Source of the DNA: DASPKX01 sp035627835 | GTDB taxonomy: Bacteria; Verrucomicrobiota; Verrucomicrobiia; Limisphaerales; SXQI01 | Direction of reading: 5' to 3' | DNA: 13,555 bases | Assembly: GCA_035627835.1 (NCBI GenBank) | Contig: DASPKX010000169.1 | Span: 1 to 13,555, forward strand | In this document: one piece after another, positions 1-7,480 of the stretch | Layout of the letters: each line of letters opens with the position of its first letter | Numbering within the stretch: the stretch's first letter is position 1 | Notes under the pieces: model-generated | Databases searched by the model: none | The model's input: the letters and a program-made list of their open reading frames with translations, nothing else | What the model was told of the DNA's origin: nothing | Translations under genes and position numbers: made by a program

Positions 1-1298
1 ACCTCGGCGAAGTGCATCTGGAAGTGGCCGCTTCTGAATCCCGCACCGTGACCGGGCACGAGATTGAGCAACGTTGGCGCGAGTTGACCGGCCCGATACC
101 CGACGCGGTTGAAGTCTCATTCACGTCGTCTGTCTTTGCCGCCGGGGAGGCGATCAACATCCAGTTGGTCGGCATGAAAGTGGAGGAACTTCGCGCGGCA
201 GCCAACGAGCTTAAGACACATTTGGCGCAGTATCCTGGCATTTATGACATCAGCGACTCCTTTCGCGAGGGCAAACAGGAGATCAAATTGGCAATCAAGC
301 CCGAGGCTGAAGCAGTCGGATTAACACTCCAGGACTTGGCGCGGCAAGTCCGGCAAGGCTTCTACGGTGAGGAGGCTCAAAGCATTCAACGCGGGCGGGA
401 CGAGGTGAAGGTTATGGTCCGTTACCCGGAGCACGATCGCCGGTCGCTTGCCACATTGGAAAACATGATGATCCGAACTCCCAACGGCGCGGAGGTGCCG
501 TTCTCAACTGTGGCAACAGTCTCCCACGGGCGAGGCTACGCCAGCATTAAACGGGTGGACCGCCAGCGCGCTATCAATGTCACAGCGGGGGTGGATGAAG
601 CAAAAGGCAATGCCAACGAAATTGCGGCCGATCTGCAATCAAAGCTGCCCCAACTGCTCGCAACTCATCCTGGGGTGCGCTGGACCTTTGAAGGTGAACG
701 CCGAGAGCAAAGTGACACCATGGTCGGCCTGGCCTCTGGTTTTGTGGTCACCTTGTTTGTCATTTACGCGCTGCTGGCGATTCCCTTTGGCTCCTACACC
801 CAACCGCTGATCGTTATGACCGCGATTCCCTTCGGGATCATTGGCGCGATCTGGGGCCACGTCCTCATGGGAATGAATCTCACAATTTTGTCGATGTTTG
901 GCGTCGTTGCTCTGTCTGGAATGGTCGTGAACGACAGTCTTGTGCTCGTCGATTTCATTAACCAGGCGCGCAAGGAAGGTCTCTCTGTAAGCGAGGCGGT
1001 CCGGCGTGCGGGCGCCTTGCGGTTCCGAGCCATCATCCTGATCTCCGGCACCACCTTCCTTGGGCTCGCGCCATTGATTCTGGAGAGAAGCGTTCAGGCT
1101 CAATTCCTCGTCCCAATGGCCGTCTCGCTGGGCTTTGGTGTGATCTTCTCTACCGCAATATCGCTGCTGCTGGTGCCCACGTTATACCTCATCCTGGAGG
1201 ATCTGAAATCGCGCCTAAGCGGTGGAAAGGAGTCTGCGGACTCTCCAGCGGCAATCCCTGCAATCCTGGAGAGTGGGGGTGAAACCGCAGCGTCTTAG
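1..1298 (+). CDS. RND efflux transporter permease subunit, C-terminal part (5' end outside window)
   Basis: This is the C-terminal ~430 residues of an inner-membrane proton-driven RND pump (AcrB/HAE1-like superfamily), which exports drugs or other small molecules with a periplasmic adaptor and an outer-membrane channel. The frame is open from base 3, so the start lies upstream; the GTG at 12 is internal. The first ~225 residues are periplasmic porter/docking sequence (TSSVFAAGEAINIQL, DSFREGKQEIKL, RGRDEVKVMVRYPE, RVDRQRAINVTA). A membrane block follows: LFVIYALLAIPFGSY, PFGIIGAIWGH, then MFGVVALSGMVVNDSLVLVD, the conserved RND segment, and finally two helices ending LLLVPTLYLILED. A short polar tail (~34 residues) ends at TAG. 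The adaptor and outer-membrane genes are not in view, so the substrate is unknown. The family call is firm; the subfamily is not. Confidence 0.93.
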   Translation, partial: LGEVHLEVAASESRTVTGHEIEQRWRELTGPIPDAVEVSFTSSVFAAGEAINIQLVGMKVEELRAAANELKTHLAQYPGIYDISDSFREGKQEIKLAIKPEAEAVGLTLQDLARQVRQGFYGEEAQSIQRGRDEVKVMVRYPEHDRRSLATLENMMIRTPNGAEVPFSTVATVSHGRGYASIKRVDRQRAINVTAGVDEAKGNANEIAADLQSKLPQLLATHPGVRWTFEGERREQSDTMVGLASGFVVTLFVIYALLAIPFGSYTQPLIVMTAIPFGIIGAIWGHVLMGMNLTILSMFGVVALSGMVVNDSLVLVDFINQARKEGLSVSEAVRRAGALRFRAIILISGTTFLGLAPLILERSVQAQFLVPMAVSLGFGVIFSTAISLLLVPTLYLILEDLKSRLSGGKESADSPAAIPAILESGGETAAS

Positions 1299-1945
1299 GA
1301 ACCTGCGGTCGCGCCTAGAGCCCGTGCGCGTTGCGGCGGGAATTTGCCGAGGTGGTAAATTAAGAAGCCGTGCAGGAATTGCGCCAGCGCCCGGCTGCCT
1401 ACAGCGTCCAGAGGCTGCTGCAACGCCTCGAAGCCGCCGTTTAACGTCTGCCCAGCAAAGTGTAATGCAGGGGAGGGGAGTCGCGTTTGGGCAAGATCAG
1501 GCTCCTGGCCGAGGACTTGCAGCCAAAGCAGCTCAAAGGCGCAGAGCGTCTGGGGACTCGCCGGGAATTCCTGTAAGGCTCGAATAAACTCTGTGAGCAA
1601 CTTGTGCCCTTCAGGAAGCGGTGTCTCTTCCTCTGTGGTCTGGGCTATTAGAGCCCCCGCGTAGGCGAGTTGCGTCAGTGCATTGAGATCACGGCGCAAA
1701 AATGTGTTCGGCTGGGAGAGGCTCACTTCAGCGAGAGTGTGCAAATGCGACCTCCGGCTCCGGATGAACGCAAAGTCCGCCTCAAAGAAACAGTCGAGCT
1801 TCCCCGCGAAAGAAGACTTTTGTTTGCGAGCGCCCTTCGCCGCGGTTGAAAGCCGGCCTTGCTCCGCCGTCAGCCACTGGACGATCAGGCTCGATTCGGT
1901 GAGCGGATAAACTCGTAGGATGATGCCGTGGGCTCGCTCCTGCAT
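1295..1945 (-). CDS. recO: DNA repair protein RecO
   Basis: RecO helps RecR load RecA onto SSB-coated single-stranded DNA in RecF-pathway gap repair and anneals complementary strands. The 216-residue product begins with the typical OB-fold region: GIILRVYPLTESSLIVQWLT, then GRLSTAAKGARKQKSSFAGKLD, the conserved basic 'KGAR..KS.F.G.L' stretch, then a 'RSRRS.LHTL.EV' strand. The remainder is the helical domain, ending in HGFLIYHLGKFPP. It is somewhat shorter than E. coli RecO (about 240 aa), and no Cys zinc cluster is seen; both vary in the family. The ATG at 1945 lies 10 nt after the ybeY stop, so it is the last gene of a phoH-ybeY-recO operon. Its TAA overlaps the TAG of the convergent RND gene. 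Confidence 0.9.
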   Translation of the reverse strand: MQERAHGIILRVYPLTESSLIVQWLTAEQGRLSTAAKGARKQKSSFAGKLDCFFEADFAFIRSRRSHLHTLAEVSLSQPNTFLRRDLNALTQLAYAGALIAQTTEEETPLPEGHKLLTEFIRALQEFPASPQTLCAFELLWLQVLGQEPDLAQTRLPSPALHFAGQTLNGGFEALQQPLDAVGSRALAQFLHGFLIYHLGKFPPQRARALGATAGS

Positions 1946-1955
1946 GCGTGCTTTT

Positions 1956-2417
1956 TTACAACCCAGCGAAATCGACCTGCTCTTGCAGCCAGGCCACCAG
2001 GTCGTTCTCCGCCTTCTTCATCATGCTGCGCGCCTTCGGCTCAAGATCGTCATACCCCAGCAAATGTAGGATGCCATGGGCAACGTATCTGATGACCTCG
2101 CTCTGCCACGTGGTTCGAAAGAGCGCGGCCTGCTCAATTGCGTCCGCCACGGAGATGACAATCTCTCCGGTCAGCCGCTGGTCGCTTGGATATGCGGATT
2201 CGCCGGAATAGTCGAACGTGATCACATCTGTGGAGCCTTTGTGATCTAAGAAGTTCTCGTTAATGTAGGCCATCTCTTTTGGCTCCACAAAGACGAGACC
2301 CACTTCATACGCTTTGATTCCTTGCCGCTGAAGAATCAGACGCGTTAAGCGGCGGACGAAAACAGGATTCAGCGGCTTGATGCGCTGACGATTCGCGATG
2401 CTGACCTCCGCGGGCAT
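1956..2417 (-). CDS. ybeY: Endoribonuclease YbeY (16S rRNA maturation and ribosome quality control)
   Basis: YbeY is a small single-domain metal-dependent RNase involved in 16S rRNA 3'-end maturation and 70S ribosome quality control. The 153-residue product has the usual length and landmarks: FVEPKEMAYINENFLDHKGSTDVITFDY in the middle (the 'LN..+...D..TDVLSF' region), TGEIVISVADAIEQA, and the metal site HGILHLLGYDD. His114 and His118 fill the first two ligand positions, with the same numbering as E. coli. The third ligand position, normally His124, is Asp124 here. Asp can bind metal, so activity is not ruled out. The gene starts 2 nt after the phoH-like stop, implying translational coupling, and is followed by recO. 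Confidence 0.95.
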   Translation of the reverse strand: MPAEVSIANRQRIKPLNPVFVRRLTRLILQRQGIKAYEVGLVFVEPKEMAYINENFLDHKGSTDVITFDYSGESAYPSDQRLTGEIVISVADAIEQAALFRTTWQSEVIRYVAHGILHLLGYDDLEPKARSMMKKAENDLVAWLQEQVDFAGL

Positions 2418-2419
2418 AA

Positions 2420-3448
2420 TCAGCGCTCCGTGCTGGAGCGGCTGCGCGTGCTCTTTTTCGGCGCTGCGGCTGCCTCAGCGTCGGGATGTTGCTGCTGCGG
2501 GCCGCGATGAATCTCATAGGCTTCGATGATCCGCTGCACGAGCGGATGGCGCACGACATCCCTTCGTTCAAATTGGATGAGAGCAATTCCGGGGACATTC
2601 CGGAGAGCCCGCTGCGCTTCCAACAACCCGGAGCGTTTTGAAATCGGCAGATCGATTTGCGTTGGATCCCCTGTGACAACCGCCTTGGAGCCATGCCCCA
2701 TGCGCGTCAGGAACATTAACATTTGCTCCGTGGTCGTGTTCTGCGCTTCATCCAGGATGATGAACGAATTGTTGAGTGTGCGCCCGCGCATGTAAGCCAA
2801 AGGAGCGATCTCGATGACACCCCGCTCCATATACTTTTGCACATCTTCGCCCGGCATCATGTCGTACAAGGCGTCGTGCAACGGCCGGAGGTACGGCGCA
2901 ATCTTCTCGTAAAGATCACCCGGAAGGAAACCCAACGCTTCGCCAGCTTCAACCGCGGGCCGCGTTAGAATAATTCTCGAAACCTTCTCCTCACGCAAAG
3001 CGGCAAGGGCTGCGGCAACCGCAAGGTATGTCTTGCCAGTGCCGGCGGGGCCGAGGCCCAGAACCACATCGTTCTCGCGAATCGCTTGAAGGTATCGCTT
3101 TTGGCCGACCGTTTTCGGTGTTACCGAACCCTTTTTCGGCGAGGTGGTGACTCGCTCGCTCCCAAGGCTTCTCAAGGCATCCACCCCGTCGTGTTTCACC
3201 ACGCTCACCGCTTGCGCAAACTCGCGGTTGCGCACTTGCCCGCCGGTTTTGATAGAAGCTTCGAGGAAGCTTAAAACCTGTTTCGCATGGTTAATCGCCT
3301 CCTCGGTGCCCTCCAGGCGAATCCATCCTTCCCTTGAGGTGGCTTTGACCCCGAATTGGTCCTCCAGACTCTGGAGGTTCCGTGGATCGTTGTTGAAAAT
3401 TTGCTGCGTCTGCCTCGCGCTCTCGAAATGCAGTGTCTCTGTTGGCAT
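2420..3448 (-). CDS. phoH: PhoH family P-loop ATPase (YbeZ-like)
   Basis: A cytoplasmic PhoH/YbeZ-type ATPase, predicted to act in RNA metabolism with YbeY. The 342-residue product has a KH-like N-terminal region at about 28-70 (LEDQFGVKATSREGWIRLEG), a variable linker, then the ATPase domain. Walker A is GPAGTGKT at 133-140 (Lys139), followed by LTRPAVEAGEALGFLPGDL. The Walker B motif IILDEAQN has Asp233 and Glu234, and VTGDPTQIDLP is the sensor-like motif. The C-terminal tail is rich in Gln, Ala, Lys and Ser-Arg (PQQQHPDAEAAAAP...) and looks disordered. It is the first gene of the phoH-ybeY-recO operon, consistent with the known ybeZ-ybeY association. No strong Shine-Dalgarno precedes the ATG at 3448. 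Confidence 0.95.
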   Translation of the reverse strand: MPTETLHFESARQTQQIFNNDPRNLQSLEDQFGVKATSREGWIRLEGTEEAINHAKQVLSFLEASIKTGGQVRNREFAQAVSVVKHDGVDALRSLGSERVTTSPKKGSVTPKTVGQKRYLQAIRENDVVLGLGPAGTGKTYLAVAAALAALREEKVSRIILTRPAVEAGEALGFLPGDLYEKIAPYLRPLHDALYDMMPGEDVQKYMERGVIEIAPLAYMRGRTLNNSFIILDEAQNTTTEQMLMFLTRMGHGSKAVVTGDPTQIDLPISKRSGLLEAQRALRNVPGIALIQFERRDVVRHPLVQRIIEAYEIHRGPQQQHPDAEAAAAPKKSTRSRSSTER

Positions 3449-3574
3449 TTTGGCAATTTGTCCGAACCCAAGGACACATTAACACACCCCTTTAAAACCG
3501 AAATGTTTATCAGAATCGCCCGATTGCGCTTTTGTCGAATATTGCTATTCTGTGGCAAACCCCGTTCACAACCA
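3449..3574. other. Divergent intergenic region between phoH-like gene and pseudopilin gene
   Basis: These 126 nt must carry promoters for both the leftward phoH-ybeY-recO operon and the rightward pseudopilin gene. The sequence is clearly more AT-rich than its surroundings. On the plus strand a weak sigma70-like pair can be proposed: TTGCGC at 3524-3529 and TATTCT at 3546-3551 with a 16-nt spacer (about 3/6 and 4/6 matches). No clear Shine-Dalgarno is visible for either gene, and I see no strong operator palindrome. The promoter proposal is tentative. Confidence 0.35.
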
Positions 3575-4417
3575 ATGAAACCAAACCAGAAACCTCAGCG
3601 GAACAAAACAGCAGGGTTCACACTTATTGAGCTACTCGTTGTAATTGCGATCATCGCAATTTTAGCGAGCATGCTCCTACCCGCGCTAAGCAAGGCAAAA
3701 ACCAAAGCTCAAGGCATTCAATGCCTGAACAACACAAAGCAAATGGGTCTCGCCTGGGTCATGTACGCAATGGATAATAACGAGAAAGTCCCACCCAACA
3801 ATGGGAATGACCAAAACGGTTTCAATCCGAACCTGAGTCCTTTTTATCCCAACACATGGTGCGCGGGTTGGTTGGATTCTGCCGCAGCCGTGCCCGACAA
3901 CACCAACACACTGTTTCTACAGCGGAGTCATATCTTTCCACAGCTGAATTCTCTGAAGGTTTGGAAATGCCCCGCGGACCTCACCAATGATAAACGAACA
4001 GGCATTTCCAGGGTCCGCAGCATGTCCATGAATAACTGGATGAACTCTGCGAGCCCCTGGACAGCCGGGTTCAAGATAATCAAGAAAACCTCGGATATGA
4101 TAGACCCCGCTCCAGCCAAGACCTGGCTGCTGATCGACGAGCGCGAAGATAGCATCAACGATGGGTTCTTCGTTGTGGACATGCGCGGGTGGCCGAATTC
4201 CCCTGGCTCGGTTTACCTGGTGGATTTCCCTGCAAGTTACCACAATGGCGCAGGCGGGTTGACCTTCGCAGACGGGCATTCAGAGATTCACAAGTGGGTC
4301 GATCCTCGGACAGTCCCTAAGCTCCGCAAAGGCCAGAATCTCACCCTAAACATTCCCTCCGCGAATAATAGAGACATGATCTGGCTTCAGGAACGGAGCA
4401 CATCGCGCCTGCGGTAA
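3575..4417 (+). CDS. Type II pseudopilin-like secreted protein with prepilin N-terminus and H-X9-DG motif
   Basis: A 280-residue exported protein with a class III prepilin signal. The leader is short and basic (MKPNQKPQRNKTAG), followed by FTLIELLVVIAIIAILASM. Prepilin peptidase would cut after Gly14, leaving Phe1 and Glu5 (Glu19 of the precursor) in the mature protein. Then come a hydrophobic helix, the LSKAKTKAQGIQCLNN segment and a globular domain. His223 to Asp233-Gly234 (HNGAGGLTFADG) forms the H-X9-DG signature of the planctomycete/verrucomicrobial G-protein-like pseudopilin family. The ATG at 3575 was chosen because the leader begins there; the frame stays open upstream to 3356 but that part has no leader character and overlaps the phoH gene. 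No secretion-machinery genes are nearby, so it is an orphan of its family. Precise function is unknown; cell-surface, filament or matrix roles are possible. Confidence 0.88.
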   Translation: MKPNQKPQRNKTAGFTLIELLVVIAIIAILASMLLPALSKAKTKAQGIQCLNNTKQMGLAWVMYAMDNNEKVPPNNGNDQNGFNPNLSPFYPNTWCAGWLDSAAAVPDNTNTLFLQRSHIFPQLNSLKVWKCPADLTNDKRTGISRVRSMSMNNWMNSASPWTAGFKIIKKTSDMIDPAPAKTWLLIDEREDSINDGFFVVDMRGWPNSPGSVYLVDFPASYHNGAGGLTFADGHSEIHKWVDPRTVPKLRKGQNLTLNIPSANNRDMIWLQERSTSRLR

Positions 4418-4442
4418 AACCGAAAGCTTAACAGATCAGCGG

Positions 4443-6671
4443 ATGCCAGCTAGGCTCCCGTTCATGCCGTGGAAGTCTTTATGCGGAATAGCGGGGGCCT
4501 TCGCCATTTCAATGAGCGCCCAAGGGGCGGAGCTTGTTAACCAGCAATACCTCCGTGACCATGCGTTGACGCGGGGGTTTATGCTTGGGCGCCCCGTTTC
4601 CGCCACCGTCACCCCCGATGGCAAAAAGGTCATCTTTTTGCGCGCGGAGCCTCGTGCCGCCAGCTTGCGACTCTTTGAATACGACATCGATTCCAAGGAA
4701 ACACAAGAGTTGGTGACACCACAGCAACTGCTCAAAGGCGCGGAGGAGCAGTTGTCTGCGGAGGAGAAAGCCCGGCGCGAGCGCATGCGCGTCTCGGTCG
4801 GCGGCTTCACCAGTTATCAACTCAGCAAAGACGGGTCCAAAATCCTTCTGCCTCTTTCAGGCAAGCTCTACCTCTTCGACCGCGCGACAAAGGAAGCGCG
4901 TCCTCTGAATGCGCCGCAAGGCGTCATCGATCCCAAGTTCTCTCCAGACGGCAAAAGCATTGCCTACGTTCGCGACAACGATGTTTACGTCCTGAGCCTA
5001 AGCTCCAACAAGGAGCATCAGGTCACAAAGGGCGGAACGCCCACGAAATCCAACGGCCTCGCGGAGTTTGTCGCCCAGGAGGAAATCGGGCGATTCTCTG
5101 GATTCTGGTGGTCTCCAGACTCGCGCACGATTGCCTACCAGGAAACAGACACCTCCGAAGTCGAGGTCTGGTATGTCACTGACCCAGCCAAGCCCGGGCA
5201 AGCCCCACACGCCATGGCCTACCCTCGGCCCGGACGAGCAAACGCCAAGGTGCGGTTGGGCTTAACCGGAGTGAATGGCGGTCGCACCACCTGGATCGAA
5301 TGGGACTCTGCTAAATACCCATATCTCGCCACAGTGACCTGGCCTGCGGACACACAAGGCGCCTCGCTCACGATTTGTGTTCAAACCCGCGACCAACGGG
5401 AACTCGCGGTCCTCGCCGTGGACGAAAAGAGCGGTCGCACCCGCCCCCTGCACATCGAGAAGGACCAGGCTTGGATTAATCTCGATCAACAAATGCCCCG
5501 CTGGCTAAAGAGTGGCGCTGGCTTTCTCTGGACCACGGAGCGCGACGGCAGCCTCGCGCTGGAGCTTCGCTCGCCAACCGGCGCTGCCGTCCGCACGATT
5601 GTTCCCCCACAAATGGGTTACCAAAAGCTCGTCCACGTCAATGAAGAGCGCGGTGAGATTTTTTTCATTGGCCACCCCGACCCCACGGAGGCGCATCTGC
5701 ACCGCATTAAGACAAATGGGACGGACATGGTGAAATTGACTCAGGAGAAAGGGAGCCATAACGCTTCTTTCGGCAGGAGCGACGATTACTTCGTCCGCAC
5801 TTCGCTAACTGCCGATGCCATGCCTGCGGTGAGCGTTCATCGCGCGACAGGCGAGCAGGTCGGGGGGCTGCCTTCAGTCGCAGAGGAGCCTCTGTTTGCT
5901 CCCCGCAACGAGGTTCTTAAAGTTGGCAGCAACCCCGAACTTTTCGCCGAGATCGTCCGTCCTAGAAACTTTGACGACACAAAAAAGTACCCGGTGATTG
6001 TTGAAGTTTACGGTGGGCCGACGGCCAACGTGGTCAAAGGCGTCCGGGATCCTGGGATTCTTCTCCGTCAATGGCTGGCTGATCAGGGCTTTATCGTGGT
6101 CGCAATTGATAATCGGGGAACGCCGGGCCGCGGCCGCGCCTGGGAACGTGCTATGCTCAACAGCTTTGCCACCATCACGCTCGACGACCAGGTCTCTGGC
6201 TTGCGCGCATTAGCGCAGAAAACCCCGCAAATGGATCTAACGCGCGTGGGCATTCGTGGATGGTCGTTCGGCGGCTACATGTCCGCGCTCGCTGCCCTGA
6301 AAAGGCCTGACATCTATCGTGCTGCAGTTGCCGGCGCTCCCGTGGTGGATTGGGAGGATTACGACACCCATTACACCGAGCGGTATCTCGGGCTACCGCA
6401 GCAGAACGCGGAAGTGTACAAAGCCTCGTCCCTCCTAACCTACGCGGATAAACTTCAGCGCCCGCTGCTGTTGGTGCATGGCACATCGGATGACAATGTG
6501 TTCTTCCTGCACTCCTTGAAGCTGGCGGATGCCTTGTTTAAGAACCGGAAACATTTCGAAATCCTCCCGCTTAGCGGGTTAACGCACATGGTTCCCGATC
6601 CGGTGGTGATGGAAGCGCTCTGGACCCGAACCGTGCAGTTTTTCAAGACTCACCTCGGCGATCCCGAATGA
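4443..6671 (+). CDS. S9 family (dipeptidyl-peptidase IV-like) serine peptidase, secreted
   Basis: A 742-residue prolyl-oligopeptidase-clan enzyme predicted to release N-terminal dipeptides (X-Pro or X-Ala) from peptides in the periplasm. An N-terminal signal peptide is visible (hydrophobic CGIAGAFAISMS, possible cut after AQG). Residues ~45-490 are the DPP-IV beta-propeller with repeated 'SPDGK.IAY' blades. Glu213-Glu214 in AQEEIGRFSGFWWSPDS matches the Glu pair that anchors the substrate N-terminus in DPP-IV. The alpha/beta-hydrolase domain (~505-740) has Tyr523 in EVYGGP (oxyanion), nucleophile Ser608 in GWSFGGYMS, Asp683 in HGTSDDN and His715 in LTHMVP. The Asp-His spacing of 32 equals human DPP4. 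It lies 25 nt after the pseudopilin gene and may be co-transcribed. No clear Shine-Dalgarno; Met8 is an alternative start. Nothing essential is missing. Confidence 0.94.
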   Translation: MPARLPFMPWKSLCGIAGAFAISMSAQGAELVNQQYLRDHALTRGFMLGRPVSATVTPDGKKVIFLRAEPRAASLRLFEYDIDSKETQELVTPQQLLKGAEEQLSAEEKARRERMRVSVGGFTSYQLSKDGSKILLPLSGKLYLFDRATKEARPLNAPQGVIDPKFSPDGKSIAYVRDNDVYVLSLSSNKEHQVTKGGTPTKSNGLAEFVAQEEIGRFSGFWWSPDSRTIAYQETDTSEVEVWYVTDPAKPGQAPHAMAYPRPGRANAKVRLGLTGVNGGRTTWIEWDSAKYPYLATVTWPADTQGASLTICVQTRDQRELAVLAVDEKSGRTRPLHIEKDQAWINLDQQMPRWLKSGAGFLWTTERDGSLALELRSPTGAAVRTIVPPQMGYQKLVHVNEERGEIFFIGHPDPTEAHLHRIKTNGTDMVKLTQEKGSHNASFGRSDDYFVRTSLTADAMPAVSVHRATGEQVGGLPSVAEEPLFAPRNEVLKVGSNPELFAEIVRPRNFDDTKKYPVIVEVYGGPTANVVKGVRDPGILLRQWLADQGFIVVAIDNRGTPGRGRAWERAMLNSFATITLDDQVSGLRALAQKTPQMDLTRVGIRGWSFGGYMSALAALKRPDIYRAAVAGAPVVDWEDYDTHYTERYLGLPQQNAEVYKASSLLTYADKLQRPLLLVHGTSDDNVFFLHSLKLADALFKNRKHFEILPLSGLTHMVPDPVVMEALWTRTVQFFKTHLGDPE

Positions 6672-6709
6672 GCGCTCCGCACCCCGCCCTAGAGCCCGTA
6701 GCCGACCTG

Positions 6710-6922
6710 CTAAAGGACAAACTCCACATTTACCTTATCCCGCAAAGCCTCCTCCGCAGCGCCTTCGAACAGGGGGCGGAGTTCCTCACACCAGGCGAGA
6801 ACCACATCGGGATGCACCTTTGGCAACACGGATGCGCAAGCCGGAAGAACGGGAAATTCCAAATCCAGCCCGAGGTCACGAGCTGAAGTAGACGATTTCT
6901 TCGTAGAGTTGTTCTGTTCCAT
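6710..6922 (-). CDS. Small hypothetical protein overlapping the nucleotidyltransferase gene
   Basis: A possible 70-residue protein starting at ATG 6922 inside the 3' end of the nucleotidyltransferase gene (47-nt overlap, different frame) and ending 38 nt from the S9 peptidase stop. The N-terminus is polar (EQNNSTKKSSTS), followed by LGLDLEFPVLPACASVLPKV and a helical-looking acidic C-terminal half (WCEELRPLFEGAAEEALRDK). I do not recognise the family. The overlap suggests translational coupling, as in two-gene modules. A competing reading is a plus-strand ORF (6668-6886) on the opposite strand; I favour this one on operon context and protein-like composition, not on homology. Confidence 0.5.
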   Translation of the reverse strand: MEQNNSTKKSSTSARDLGLDLEFPVLPACASVLPKVHPDVVLAWCEELRPLFEGAAEEALRDKVNVEFVL

Positions 6923-7400
6923 GCTTTTCGCACAAGGCTTTGAACTCCTCGCCCCGCACGTTCATTCCGGCAATATGCACCAAACGCAGCACATCTGTGA
7001 AGTCTTTGAACTTCCGCTCTGACTCCCCGTGCTTCAGCGCGTGAAGTTTCAACGCGATCAAGTGCGGTATGCTCGCGACGCGCACAGCGGTCCCGTTCAG
7101 AGCTTTCAACTCCGACGCTCCATGCATTTTCTCAAAAGTCGCAAGCTGCACATGCATCAGGTCAATCCGTCCAAACGCCTGCGAGTGGAATTGCGTAAAT
7201 GCGGCCTGCTCGGACTCCAGCTGAAAACCTCGTGCGCAGAGCGCTGTTTTCCAAGCCTCCTGTGCGTCCTTCGCCACCAGCAGATCCAAATCGATCGTTT
7301 GCCGCGGCACACCCCAGGCAATCACCGCGTAACCGCCGATCACAATGAACGGCAACTTCTCAGACCGGGAGATCTCTTCGATGATGCTGAGAAGATGCAC
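6876..7400 (-). CDS. Small nucleotidyltransferase-fold protein (AbiEii/MenT- or DUF6036-like)
   Basis: A predicted protein of 174 residues with the Pol-beta-type nucleotidyltransferase signature: FIVIGGYAVIAWG with Gly22-Gly23, then the catalytic acidic pair DLD at Asp37 and Asp39 (PRQTIDLDLLV), and a third acid, Asp80, in GRIDLMHV. A helical C-terminal part follows, with IPHLIALKLHALKHG and KDFTDVLRL, which matches the 'K..A...R...KD..D' region of the AbiEii-like group. The start is uncertain. The frame is open up to ATG 7586, but that would overlap the subtilase gene by 106 nt. GTG 7400, just before HLLSIIEEISRSEKLPF, gives a normal N-terminus; a TTG further upstream is also possible. Such proteins transfer nucleotides to tRNA, proteins or small molecules, some as toxins. 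The substrate here is unknown. Confidence 0.75.
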   Translation of the reverse strand: MHLLSIIEEISRSEKLPFIVIGGYAVIAWGVPRQTIDLDLLVAKDAQEAWKTALCARGFQLESEQAAFTQFHSQAFGRIDLMHVQLATFEKMHGASELKALNGTAVRVASIPHLIALKLHALKHGESERKFKDFTDVLRLVHIAGMNVRGEEFKALCEKHGTEQLYEEIVYFSS

Positions 7401-7480
7401 GCTGCCGTCTCTAGTGACATAAAGCAGCCCACTCGAAAAGGACTTTTGCCGCCCCAACAGCGGTTTACCCGAGTGCAGCC

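Noticed and set aside
639..1103. 154-codon minus-strand frame antisense to the RND gene
   Set aside because: Translation is polar and repetitive in Asp, Arg and His, with no domain; it is a shadow of the highly conserved RND membrane region.
1230..1247. Short hairpin GAGTC-TGCG-GACTC near the end of the RND gene
   Set aside because: It lies inside the coding region, has no following T-tract and only a 5-bp stem; probably chance.
1222..1587. 121-codon plus-strand frame across the end of the RND gene into recO
   Set aside because: Arg/Ala-rich, low-complexity translation, antisense to recO, which has clear family motifs.
3356..3574. Upstream in-frame extension of the pseudopilin gene
   Set aside because: It overlaps the phoH coding start on the other strand and would place 73 residues before the prepilin leader, which normally begins at the N-terminus.
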